Assembly: GCA_002687025.1 (NCBI GenBank)
Contig: NYZG01000222.1
Coordinates: 1-33,025, forward strand
Length of the DNA stretch: 33,025 bases
Direction of reading: 5' to 3'
Origin: Candidatus Poribacteria bacterium
GTDB lineage: Bacteria > Poribacteria > WGA-4E > GCA-2687025
In this document: positions 16,004 through 23,244 of the stretch, piece after piece
Position numbering within the stretch: the stretch's first letter is position 1
How the letters are laid out: the number at the start of each line of letters is the position of its first letter
The notes under the pieces: generated by a model
The model's database searches: none
What the model was told of the DNA's origin: nothing
Seen by the model: only the letters and a program-made list of their open reading frames with translations
Position numbers and translations under genes: made by a program

Positions 16004-16447
16004 TCACTGCGTACCCGATTCACCGAGATAGTGGACGTGCGTCAGGAAGCCGCTGACGGCCCTGTAGTACGCGCGGTCCGCCGTCCAGAGGACGCATCCC
16101 TCAGCTTCGGCGTGCGCTGCATAGATGCTGTCGTAGACGCGGCGCTGGTTGGCTTGTGCGGCGATGGCGCGAGCCCGTCGTCGCACGCCGCCAATCTGCC
16201 TGACAGTGAGGGGCATCCCGTCGATGAACGCGTAAGCCGAGGCGGCATCTTCGTCGGACATGGCCCCGCGAGACACGCGGAACCGGACGATGCTGTCCAA
16301 CTCGTAACCCCATAGCGGTGGAACGGTGATTTCGACGTCGTTCTCGATGCACTCATTCAGCAAGACATGCGCTGCGTCACTGCTGGCTTCCTCGATGACC
16401 CACTTCGCCGACACGGAGGCGTCGAAGACGACGCTACGGTCGGTCAT
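16004..16447 (-). CDS. vapC: VapC-family PIN-domain ribonuclease toxin
   Basis: 147 aa, a normal PIN length. Acidic residues of the metal site are in place: D9 (V-F-D-A-S), E49 (G-Y-E-L-D), D106 (V-Y-D-S-I-Y) and D124 (T-A-D-R-A-Y). V-Y-D-S-I-Y-A-A-H-A-E and W-T-A-D-R-A-Y are typical of VapC proteins, which cut specific RNAs when freed from their antitoxin. The start overlaps the end of the upstream small gene by 14 bases, the usual antitoxin-toxin coupling. The RNA target is not predictable. Confidence 0.85.
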   Translation of the reverse strand: MTDRSVVFDASVSAKWVIEEASSDAAHVLLNECIENDVEITVPPLWGYELDSIVRFRVSRGAMSDEDAASAYAFIDGMPLTVRQIGGVRRRARAIAAQANQRRVYDSIYAAHAEAEGCVLWTADRAYYRAVSGFLTHVHYLGESGTQ

Positions 16448-16649
16448 CGTGGCGTTCCCGGGTCTTCGCGAGAATTGCTACGCTGTCGTCGAACGTTCCG
16501 TACTTGGCCTTCAGGTAGGCGCGGAACTCAGCGAGATGTCTGAGGTACTCGCGCTTCTCATCCCTCGTTCGAGGGACTGCGACTACCGAATCCTCTTCCG
16601 GCGCCCCACGCTGCGCCGTATCGGTCAAGGCCGTAGGTTCCGTCCCCAT
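16434..16649 (-). CDS. Probable VapB-type antitoxin
   Basis: 71 aa. The ATG at 16647-16649 is set by AAGGAGG (16656-16662), so a longer frame from 16688 is rejected. The C-terminal half (R-A-Y-L-K-A-K-Y-G-T-F-D-D-S-V-A-I-L-A-K) resembles the toxin-binding tail of antitoxins found with PIN toxins. The N-terminal 30 residues are Thr/Ala/Pro-rich with no clear AbrB, RHH or Phd DNA-binding fold, so autoregulation is uncertain. It overlaps vapC by 14 bases. The assignment rests mostly on gene order and size. Confidence 0.65.
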   Translation of the reverse strand: MGTEPTALTDTAQRGAPEEDSVVAVPRTRDEKREYLRHLAEFRAYLKAKYGTFDDSVAILAKTRERHDDRP

Positions 16650-16831
16650 GCGCGGCCTCCTTCCACGTGTCGATGGTATCACAGCCACACGCCCTCGCCG
16701 AATCGGTCGATCAGGTCAAGGCGAGGCCGTCACGCCAGACCGTGGTGGTGAGAACACCCCGCGCGTGAACAGTCCCCGTCCCGCCGGGCGGGCGGGTAGC
16801 GCGATGCGCGACAGGGAGCGACCGAGCGGCG

Positions 16832-17098
16832 TCAGCCGGTTTCGCGCAGTTCCACGCGCACGGAGTAGCCGAGGCCTTTGAGATGCCGGGCGACATCCTT
16901 GATGGGCAGCGTGTCCTTGTCCGCCATCGACAGATCGAACACGGCGTCGTTGATCGCGTCGAAGTACGCCTCTTCGTACTCGGGATTCTCGATCGGCCGT
17001 GCGGCCGCCCACCGCGCCAGTCCGGGCCCATCCGTATCGCCACTGAGGTACGCCGTTAGCCGGCTGGCCACATCCCGACGGGTTAGCAGGTTGGTCAT
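16832..17098 (-). CDS. Small acidic protein, second gene of a coupled pair
   Basis: 88 aa. It begins M-T-N-L-L-T-R-R-D-V-A-S-R-L-T-A-Y-L-S-G-D and ends with L-K-G-L-G-Y-S-V-R-V-E-L. The 'L-T-R-R-x-V-A-x-x-L-x-A-Y-L' start and 'L-G-Y-x-V-R-V' end fit a family of small helical proteins of unknown function that I recall from environmental bacteria and cyanobacteria. The start codon overlaps the TGA of the upstream gene (ATGA, 17095-17098), so translation is coupled. The pair lies next to a VapBC-like module, and its size and organisation are those of a toxin-antitoxin pair, but no toxin fold is recognised. Confidence 0.65.
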   Translation of the reverse strand: MTNLLTRRDVASRLTAYLSGDTDGPGLARWAAARPIENPEYEEAYFDAINDAVFDLSMADKDTLPIKDVARHLKGLGYSVRVELRETG

Positions 17099-17361
17099 TG
17101 TCCGTCCCCAGACCTTCGATGGCCGAAGTCGACCGGATACTTCTGATGCCAGTCGATCAGCACACCCTCATGGTCGTATATGAGCTGTGCCATCTGCAAC
17201 GTCACTTCGTCGGCGCCCACTACCAGGATGGGCCGCTGTCGGCCGGACCGCGCGCCGGGCCGCTCCCGCCAATACACGCGGACGCCTTCGGGTAGCTCGT
17301 CCCAATGGCGCCACTTGCGCTCGTGCCTACGTCGGCGCCGCCGCGCGGCATCCCCGGGCAT
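17095..17361 (-). CDS. Small basic protein, first gene of a coupled pair
   Basis: 88 aa from the second of two adjacent ATGs. GGAGG at 17366-17370 is only one base from the first ATG (17362-17364) and four from the second, so the second is favoured. The N-terminus is very basic (R-R-R-R-R-H-E-R-K-W-R-H-W). The rest contains E-L-P-E-G-V-R-V-Y-W-R-E-R-P and ends with L-I-D-W-H-Q-K-Y-P-V-D-F-G-H-R-R. The family is not known to me. It is coupled by a 4-base overlap to the acidic 88-aa protein that follows. A basic/acidic coupled pair suggests a complex. RNA or DNA binding by the basic N-terminus is only a guess. Confidence 0.65.
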   Translation of the reverse strand: MPGDAARRRRRRHERKWRHWDELPEGVRVYWRERPGARSGRQRPILVVGADEVTLQMAQLIYDHEGVLIDWHQKYPVDFGHRRSGDGQ

Positions 17362-17379
17362 CATGCCTCCTGCGGCACG

Positions 17380-18315
17380 CTATCCGCGGTTCTGATCCAC
17401 CCAGAGGCCGGCGGCCAGGCTCGCGCGAGTCGCCATGACGACGTTCTCGATGTCCACGAGGTCGGGCGTGTCCGATTCGAGGTGGTAGTTCGGGTCGGCG
17501 TAGGGGTAAGACCCGATGTTCGCGACTGCCATCGGGAACCCCGCGTTGATGAACGAGCCATCGTCGTCGCCGGGACCTTGGCGCAGCACCTTCTGGTGAT
17601 GCAGGCCGATGCCGTAGTGCTCGCTTACGTCGCCCATGAGGTCGGCGAAACGCTCGCCCTCGGGTTCCGTGTAGAGAGTCGCGCTGGTCTTGCGGCCGGC
17701 GCGGAGGTCCTCGTCGGACTTTCCACCCAGGCTGTCGATGTTGAAGATGGCGACGAGATCGTCGCCGCGTTCCTTCGCGCGGGTGGCGGCGACCACGCTC
17801 GTCCATGGGCGGTGCTCTTCGTTGCAGAACAGGAACCGGATCGAGCGACGCGTCTCGTGCTGTGCGAGAACGCGCGCCATCTCCAGCACGGCGACGGTTC
17901 CCGCGCAGTTGTCATATGCCCCGGGCGAATCGACCCAGCTCTGCGAGTCTTTGTGCGCGAGGAAGAGGATGATCTCGCTGGGGAGTTCCGCGCCGCGTTT
18001 CCCGGCGTACAGGTTGTACGCGGTGAACCAGGGGTCGTCTTGGGCCGGCAGGGAGTATTGGTGCGCCTTGGGCTTCGACGTGTCGCACGCGAACGCCTGA
18101 ACCTCGACGGCCTCGGCCTCCACGACGTAGCCGTACGACTCCAACTGCCCGCGGAGAAAGTCGTCCGCCTCGTCCAGCGTACACTTGTCGGCCCCGGGAC
18201 GCGTGTGGTTCACCTTGCGGAACGGCAACGGGTCCTGCGACAGGTGGAACAGGTTACGCCGGATATTGGCGCCATCGACGCGCGCAATCAGATCTGAAAC
18301 CGGATCGGCCGGCAT
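17380..18315 (-). CDS. M28-family zinc metallopeptidase
   Basis: 311 aa with no signal peptide. The co-catalytic two-zinc set is complete: H121-x-D123 (A-H-K-D-S), bridging D135 (G-A-Y-D-N-C-A-G), catalytic E166 with ligand E167 (C-N-E-E-H), D194 (F-N-I-D-S) and H278 (Y-H-L-E-S-D-T-P-D). M28 enzymes are aminopeptidases or carboxypeptidases; in this group the N-terminal region (1-110) covers the active site. GGGAG six bases before the ATG supports the start. It lies 12 bases after an oxidoreductase gene on the same strand, so it is probably in one operon with it. The substrate is unknown: a peptide, an acyl-amino acid or an amidohydrolase-type substrate are all possible. Confidence 0.88.
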   Translation of the reverse strand: MPADPVSDLIARVDGANIRRNLFHLSQDPLPFRKVNHTRPGADKCTLDEADDFLRGQLESYGYVVEAEAVEVQAFACDTSKPKAHQYSLPAQDDPWFTAYNLYAGKRGAELPSEIILFLAHKDSQSWVDSPGAYDNCAGTVAVLEMARVLAQHETRRSIRFLFCNEEHRPWTSVVAATRAKERGDDLVAIFNIDSLGGKSDEDLRAGRKTSATLYTEPEGERFADLMGDVSEHYGIGLHHQKVLRQGPGDDDGSFINAGFPMAVANIGSYPYADPNYHLESDTPDLVDIENVVMATRASLAAGLWVDQNRG

Positions 18316-18327
18316 GTTCGGCTCCCG

Positions 18328-19434
18328 TCAGATGAGCAGTTCTGCGATCTCAACGGCGCGATGCTCCTCGACAGACAGGTAGCAGGCATCGACGAGCGCC
18401 ATCGTCTTGAGGTTGTCGCGGCCGCCGATTTCAGGCTCCGCGCCATCCTCCAGCGCGCATAGTAGCTGCGCCATCGGCCCGGCGAAGGCGTCGGGGAACC
18501 ACATCTCGGGCCAGCGCGGCTCCTGCCAGCCTTCGATGTCCGTCGTCGTGTAATCGAGCGTGCTTGGCGAGCCGTCCGGGTAGTCCGGCCATCCGATCGT
18601 GCCGCGCGCCATGCCCCGACTTCCCTCGACGCGCCAACGGATGCCTAGGTCAGCCTCGGCGCCCTCGCGCGCGGGGCCGGACCACACGTCGTCCCACGAA
18701 GACGCGCGGAGCCCGTTCTCGTATTCGAGGATGTAGAGGCAGATGCCGTCCTGATGCTCGAACGTCGTGCGCGGGTCGGGACGGACGCTGGCGAAGACGC
18801 GCCGCGGATCGCCAAAGAGGAACCTGAACATGTCGAGGTGGTGGATGCTCATGACGCGCAACGTCGCCCACCCCTGGCGCTCCTGCCAGGGCATCCAGTG
18901 GGGTATCGCCCGCATGTCCACCGTCGCCAGGACCGGCTCGCCCAGATGGCCGCCCTCGAGCAACGACTTGCACGCGCGGATCGAGTGGTCGTACCGCATG
19001 TTCTGGTTGACACTGAGCACGATCCCGGCGTCCTCGCACATCTCGACGATCTGCTTCGCCTCGGCATAGTCACTGCCCAACGGCTTCTGCGCCAGGACGC
19101 CCTTGACATGTCCCGGGCCTTGGACGAGTTCGCGCACGACGTCGATCTGAATGTCCGGCGGCACGGCGATGTCCACGACCTCGATCGACCCGTCGGCGAG
19201 CAGCTCGTGGTAGGTGTCGTAGACGGTGGCGATGCCGTGTTGCTCGGCTGCCGCTCTTGCGGTGTCTGGATTCCGGGACGAGACGGCGACAGGGTTGAAT
19301 CCGGCGGATCGGTACGCCACGAGATGGCAGTCCGCCATGATGAAGCCGGCGCCTATACAGCCGATACGCGTGTCCCGGTTCCGCGGCATCTTCGGCAGGT
19401 AGTCGAGGCGCGGCGGATTCTTGGCGTGGGCCAC
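18328..19434 (-). CDS. Gfo/Idh/MocA-family oxidoreductase (Q-K-P variant)
   Basis: 368 aa. The start is GTG (19432-19434) with GGAGG at 19443-19447; an internal ATG at residue 16 is a less likely start. The Rossmann loop is G25-C-I-G-A-G30. The usual E-K-P motif is A-Q-K-P-L-G, with Q116 in place of Glu while Lys K117 is kept. I-H-H-L-D-M-F-R-F-L-F-G-D near residue 198 is the family's H-x-x-D active-site motif. The C-terminal half has the beta-sheet substrate domain. The likely role is oxidation of a sugar or polyol with NAD(P). It precedes the M28 peptidase by 12 bases. It is not closely related to the oxidoreductase at 5150. Confidence 0.87.
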   Translation of the reverse strand: MAHAKNPPRLDYLPKMPRNRDTRIGCIGAGFIMADCHLVAYRSAGFNPVAVSSRNPDTARAAAEQHGIATVYDTYHELLADGSIEVVDIAVPPDIQIDVVRELVQGPGHVKGVLAQKPLGSDYAEAKQIVEMCEDAGIVLSVNQNMRYDHSIRACKSLLEGGHLGEPVLATVDMRAIPHWMPWQERQGWATLRVMSIHHLDMFRFLFGDPRRVFASVRPDPRTTFEHQDGICLYILEYENGLRASSWDDVWSGPAREGAEADLGIRWRVEGSRGMARGTIGWPDYPDGSPSTLDYTTTDIEGWQEPRWPEMWFPDAFAGPMAQLLCALEDGAEPEIGGRDNLKTMALVDACYLSVEEHRAVEIAELLI

Positions 19435-19573
19435 GGCGCGTGCCTCCGTGCTGTGCGCGAATGTCGTCCTGTGGGGCGGCGGTATCTTAGGCGCCCCGCC
19501 CCCAGGCGGTCAAGGAGCGGGCGGGGCTGGAGGCGATCTGACGGTGAACTGTGCGCGGCCCGGATGGCGCGGC

Positions 19574-19579
19574 TATACT
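19574..19579 (+). promoter_or_regulatory. Candidate -10 box for the HNH gene
   Basis: TATACT lies 51 bases upstream of the ATG in an otherwise very GC-rich segment. No -35 match is found at 17 bases. A similar TATACT occurs about the same distance upstream of the gene starting at 32675, which adds modest support. Confidence 0.3.
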
Positions 19580-19630
19580 TGCCGCGGGACGACCATCGCG
19601 GGAGCTTCAGCGCGTGGGGCGATAGGCAGC

Positions 19631-20245
19631 ATGCCGGAACAGAATGCGGATCACGTCGGCCAGCGAGATTCGCAGCCAGGCGAGATCATCGCGCGCATAT
19701 GCTTTGCGCTCTCAGAGCGCGACAAGGAGCGGGCAAGCCGCATTGCCCGGGCCGAATACGCGTACGAGTCCCTCGCCTGCGCCCGACCGACGTTCACGCC
19801 GGCGGAATCGCTTCGAGTATTCATCCGCGACGGGTTCGTCGACCGGTACTCGGGCCGACGCCTGGTGTTCCCCGGCGCCCTGCGGGTAGTCTCGCAACTC
19901 CTTCCCGACGAGTTCCCATCGCATCCCAACCGCGAAACCGGCGGCCCTCATATCGCGTGCTGGGAGCTGTACCCGACGGTAGACTACGTCACACCCCTCG
20001 CGCGCGGCGGGTCGGAGGACGACGAGAACCGAGCCACAACCTGCATGCTCAAGCACACGGCGAAGTCGCAGTGGACGCTAGACGAGATGAACTGGGTCGT
20101 ACACCCTCCCGGCGATATCGGGCAGTGGGACGGCCTGCTCGGGTGGTTCGTTGAATATGCGGACAGCAACACCGCGTTGCTGGGCGACGACTACCTCAAC
20201 CGATGGCACCGCGCCGCCACGGCCGCGCTGAAGACGACGACGTAG
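19631..20245 (+). CDS. HNH-endonuclease-family protein, possibly catalytically altered
   Basis: 204 aa from the ATG at 19631; the frame is open further upstream, but that part looks non-coding. Residues 63-150 follow a bacterial HNH subfamily: F-I-R-D-G-F-x-D-R-Y-S-G-x-R-L-V-F, L-P-D-E-F-P-S-H-P-N, C-W-E-L-Y-P-T-V-D-Y-V-T-P-L-A-R-G-G, then N133 and a C-M-L-K-H-T-A-K segment. HNH nucleases normally have D-H in the first strand; here it is D118-Y119, so the general-base His appears replaced by Tyr. H107 or another His may compensate. It could be a DNA-nicking enzyme, a restriction or mobile-type nuclease, or an inactive relative. It converges with the next gene, leaving two bases between stops. 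Confidence 0.72.
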   Translation: MPEQNADHVGQRDSQPGEIIARICFALSERDKERASRIARAEYAYESLACARPTFTPAESLRVFIRDGFVDRYSGRRLVFPGALRVVSQLLPDEFPSHPNRETGGPHIACWELYPTVDYVTPLARGGSEDDENRATTCMLKHTAKSQWTLDEMNWVVHPPGDIGQWDGLLGWFVEYADSNTALLGDDYLNRWHRAATAALKTTT

Positions 20246-20247
20246 GC

Positions 20248-20520
20248 TCAGGAATCTGCATCACGCCGCGTCGAGGCCAGGGCGTCGCGGTCATGCGTCT
20301 GAAGCACTGCCTCGGCAGCCGCTTCCCGCACCTCCTCGACTGCCTCCTCAACCCGAGCGAGGCGAGCCCGTAGCTCTGCCAGGTCCTCCGCAACGGCGTT
20401 GTTGCCGCCGGGTCTTCCCATCGACCTGCTTATGGGGAGATAGACGGCCGCGTAGATGGCGAATCCCCCCAGAGAGACGAACGCCGCCACGGCAAGCAGC
20501 ACGACAATCATCCACGTCAT
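20248..20520 (-). CDS. Small membrane protein with coiled-coil tail
   Basis: 90 aa. One N-terminal membrane helix (residues 3-28) is followed by a charged, Glu/Ala/Arg-rich helix (45-75: D-L-A-E-L-R-A-R-L-A-R-V-E-E-A-V-E-E-V) with heptad spacing, so a coiled coil. The layout resembles phage-shock protein PspB and similar small scaffolds, but the sequence does not match PspB clearly. GGGGGT six bases before the ATG supports it. It probably sits in the inner membrane with the coil in the cytoplasm. Its partners are unknown. Confidence 0.65.
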   Translation of the reverse strand: MTWMIVVLLAVAAFVSLGGFAIYAAVYLPISRSMGRPGGNNAVAEDLAELRARLARVEEAVEEVREAAAEAVLQTHDRDALASTRRDADS

Positions 20521-20597
20521 CGTTGCACCCCCAATCGCGGCCGACGCTGCTACAAAGCCCCGGCCGCGCTAGCTCGGGTCGCCAGCCTCGCGCGCCG

Positions 20598-21896
20598 CTA
20601 CATGATCGGTATCAGGAGCGGAATCCTCTCACCTTCACGCAGCACGATGGTGGGCAGGCTGTCTCCGTCCCTGTAGACCAGTTTCAGCCAGATGTGGAAC
20701 TCGCCGTTGTCCATCCGGGTGGTCCGGCCGCCCGCGTCTACGATGACATCGTCGACCATGAGACCTGCCCGGCGGGCAGCGCCTGCCCATATCGTCGTGA
20801 CCTTTAGCGCTAGGTCGTCGGCTCCCAGCCCGAGCTCCGATTTTTCCTCGACGGACAGCTCAGGCGCGCGCACCCATAGGTGGGGACGTATGCTGGGGAA
20901 CGAGGCGCGCCAGATGATGTTCGAGCGCTTCCACTCCCCGCTGACCGCCAGCGTCTTCGGCGCGTCCGCTCCGTCGCGCTCGACGACCACCTCGACCTCC
21001 GAGTCGGACGCCGCGTGATGCAGCACCCATTGCATGTCCGCCTGCGAGATGATCGCCTGGCCTTCCATCGAGACCACGATGTCGCCGGGCAGGATGCCGG
21101 CCTCCGCGGCGAACGACCCGTCCTCCACGCTCTCGACGATGTTGCCCGAGTCGACATCTATCGTCATGCCGACACTCTCGGGGAGCGGGTACTTCCACAT
21201 CGTGTCCTGGTCGAACGCGCCCTCTTCATAGGCCGTGTTGTTCCATCCGTCGTAGATGTGATGGCAGTGGATGCATCCCTTACGCTGAGTCTGCTCCGCC
21301 GGCCGGTCTCCCATTCGCCTGTACAGCGTAGGGATGTCGAGGGCGCGCCGGAATCTTGGCTCAGGGCCTCGTTTGTCGTCCAATTGGTCGCGGTTCTCGG
21401 GGTAGCCTGCGTGCAGATCCAGTGCGCGCATCATCGCGTTCTTGAGCGCCTCCACGGAGATGTGCGCCATCGGCCCGGCGATGGAGCGCGTCCCGAAGCG
21501 GCCATAGACCGTGCCGTTGACGTGCATGAAGAACGCCGACCACGTGAGATCGTAGTCGAATTGGAACTGTGCGAGATCGACATCGGCCATGTGCACGATG
21601 CGGACCTTGACGAAGCGGTCCAGCAGCCCTTGCATCTCGGAATCCTGACGGACAACCTGCCCGTCAAAGCCTTTGCAGGCGTGTCAGGGCACTCACCGAA
21701 ACAGCACGAAGAGCGGCTTCCCGCTCTCCGCAGCCTGGGACATGCCCGCATCGAGATCGCCGTATAGCCATCCGGCGCCGACCTCGACATCCTCCAAGTC
21801 CGTCTGCAACGCCGAGAACTGCGCCCCACTTAGCACGCTCACCGTCGTCAGTATCCCGCACGTGATGGCGAGAACTTTGCGCCTCGGTCGAATCAT
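20598..21896 (-). CDS. Exported thioredoxin-like double-selenocysteine protein with CxxCH motif and two PDZ domains
   Basis: 432 residues if two in-frame TGA codons (21693-21695 and 21684-21686) are read as selenocysteine U68 and U71. Around them the frame is L-F-V-L-F-R-U-V-P-U-H-A-C-K-G-F-D-G-Q-V. The ATG at 21894-21896 has GGAGG at 21903-21907; residues 1-25 form a signal peptide. About 40-150 is thioredoxin-like with UxxU in the place of the redox CxxC, and C74 following. C208-I-H-C-H is a CxxCH heme-c motif. Two PDZ-like domains follow (247-322 and about 345-430). No frameshift is required, and the frame stays open for 345 codons after the first Met beyond the TGAs. A hairpin starts at the second TGA. 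I infer a periplasmic redox protein. A pseudogene is the alternative, but both stops fall exactly at redox positions. Sec-insertion genes are not in this window. Confidence 0.85.
21644..21688 (-). promoter_or_regulatory. SECIS-like stem-loop at the second UGA of the selenoprotein gene
   Basis: In the coding direction CCTGAC (containing the second TGA) pairs with GTCAGG downstream, then AC with GT, then GCCTGC with GCAGGT (one G-U), closing a loop of 14 bases (A-A-A-G-G-C-T-T-T-G-A-C-G-G). This puts a UGA in the lower stem and a G-containing apical loop, as in bacterial SECIS elements. The loop's G residues are about 22 bases after the first UGA, inside the usual bacterial range. The structure was drawn by eye, without an energy calculation. 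Confidence 0.6.
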
Positions 21897-22124
21897 GCCG
21901 TTCCTCCCTTGCCGCCCACGACCGACGCGCGGCCGTGGCACGCTGCGATTACTGCACATTGATCCGCACAACGCAACGGACCCGCGCGGCACAGCCAACC
22001 CGCTCAGCACAACGGCCACGGCGCAGTGGCGCGGAGAACGGCGTTGCGCCGCGGGCCACCTCTCGGCATAGTTTGCCGCGACGCAGGGCGCCGCCCGTCC
22101 CGCGCACACCCGGAGTTATGCACG

Positions 22125-23219
22125 ATGCATGCACGATCCCTGGTCTTCGCGTCCTGTCTGTTCGGCATGGTGGCGCGTGGGGGCTCCGCGCAATGGGAAG
22201 AGCCGCCCATGTCGCCCGAGATCCACGCCGACCGGACGGCGACGTTCAGGCTGGCCGCTCCCAACGCCTCGGAGGTCACGCTCTCCGCTTCCTTTGTCGA
22301 GGGTGGCAAGGCCGCCATGGAGCGCGACGAAGACGGTGTGTGGGCCCTGACGGTCGGCCCGCTGGCGCCCGACATCTACGGCTACTCGCTGGATGTCGAC
22401 GGACTGTCCGTGCTGGACCTGGCCAACCACGGCGGACGGCTCGGCCGATGGCCGGAGAGCCTGTTCCTCGTCCGCGGCGACACACCTCGGGCCTACGAGC
22501 AGGGCGACGCCCCACGGGGGGTGGTGCACGTGCATCGGTACGCGTCCGAGTCGCTGGGCATGATCCGCGGCCTGCACGTCTACACGCCGCCCGGCTACAG
22601 TCCCGACGTCACCTATCCCGTGCTGTACCTACTCCACGGATATGGCGACACGGACACCGGCTGGACCACGCTTGGCCGCGCGCACATCATCGCCGACAAC
22701 CTGCTCGCAGCGGGGAAGATCGGGCCGATGGTAATCGTCATGCCCCATGGCCACGCCGCGCCCGCCGACCTGACCGTGGACGACTGGCGGGGTCCCCGCG
22801 GCGGGTTCGAGACCGACCTGCTGGCGGACATCCTGCCGTTCATCTCGGCGAACTACTCCGTGGCGACGGACGTCGAGCGCACGGGCATCGTCGGGCTGTC
22901 GATGGGCGGGGGACAGTCGCTGCGCGTCGGTCTGACGCAACTCGACACGTTTGGGTGGATCGGTGGATTCAGTTCGGCGACTCCCGAGGAAGACCTCGAG
23001 GAGGCCTTCGCCGACGCGCTGTCACGCCCCGACAGGCCGCGGTTGCTGTGGATCGGCTGCGGAACGGACGACTTCCTGTATGAACGGAACACGGCGTTCC
23101 TCGCGTGGCTGAGCGAGAACGACGTGCCGCACACGGCGCACATCTCGGGTGGCGGCCACTCGTGGTCCGTGTGGCGCAGCTATCTTGAGGAGTTCCTCCC
23201 GCTCGTGTTTCGTGACTGA
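22125..23219 (+). CDS. Exported alpha/beta-hydrolase esterase (feruloyl-esterase-like, E-set domain)
   Basis: 364 aa. The ATG at 22125 has GGAG nine bases upstream and begins a signal peptide (residues 1-22). Residues about 28-118 fit an E-set/CBM48-like fold (A-T-F-R-L-A-A-P-N-A-S-E-V-T-L, then D-G-V-W-A-L-T-V). The catalytic domain spans 130-364: Y-L-L-H-G-Y-G oxyanion region, nucleophile S259 in G-L-S-M-G-G, acid D315 or D316 in G-T-D-D, and H345 in G-G-G-H-S-W. The pair E-set plus 'putative esterase' is typical of enterochelin-type and xylan-linked feruloyl or acetyl esterases. It probably acts in the periplasm or outside, on ester-decorated polysaccharide. It is divergent from the selenoprotein gene and converges with the UROD gene. 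Confidence 0.87.
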   Translation: MHARSLVFASCLFGMVARGGSAQWEEPPMSPEIHADRTATFRLAAPNASEVTLSASFVEGGKAAMERDEDGVWALTVGPLAPDIYGYSLDVDGLSVLDLANHGGRLGRWPESLFLVRGDTPRAYEQGDAPRGVVHVHRYASESLGMIRGLHVYTPPGYSPDVTYPVLYLLHGYGDTDTGWTTLGRAHIIADNLLAAGKIGPMVIVMPHGHAAPADLTVDDWRGPRGGFETDLLADILPFISANYSVATDVERTGIVGLSMGGGQSLRVGLTQLDTFGWIGGFSSATPEEDLEEAFADALSRPDRPRLLWIGCGTDDFLYERNTAFLAWLSENDVPHTAHISGGGHSWSVWRSYLEEFLPLVFRD

Positions 23220-23244
23220 GCCCGGGGCGTTCGCCTAGCCGGGC
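23220..23244. terminator. Hairpin between convergent esterase and UROD genes
   Basis: GCCCGG (23220-23225) pairs with CCGGGC (23239-23244), and inside them GGCG pairs with CGCC around a TT loop. The three-base bulge overlaps the UROD stop codon. A strong GC hairpin at the meeting point of two converging genes suggests a two-way terminator, though no T-tract follows. Confidence 0.4.

Noticed and set aside
20248..20520. Assignment as PspB
   Set aside because: Only the helix-plus-coil layout matches. Sequence motifs of PspB are not evident and no pspA or pspC gene is near.
20598..21635. Stand-alone 345-residue protein starting at 21635
   Set aside because: The frame continues upstream through two TGAs to a signal peptide with a strong ribosome binding site. 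The ATG at 21635 has no good site and would cut the thioredoxin-like region.
21684..21695. Pseudogene explanation for the two in-frame TGAs
   Set aside because: Both fall at redox positions, no other stop or indel occurs, and the rest of the gene looks intact. It is kept only as a minor alternative.
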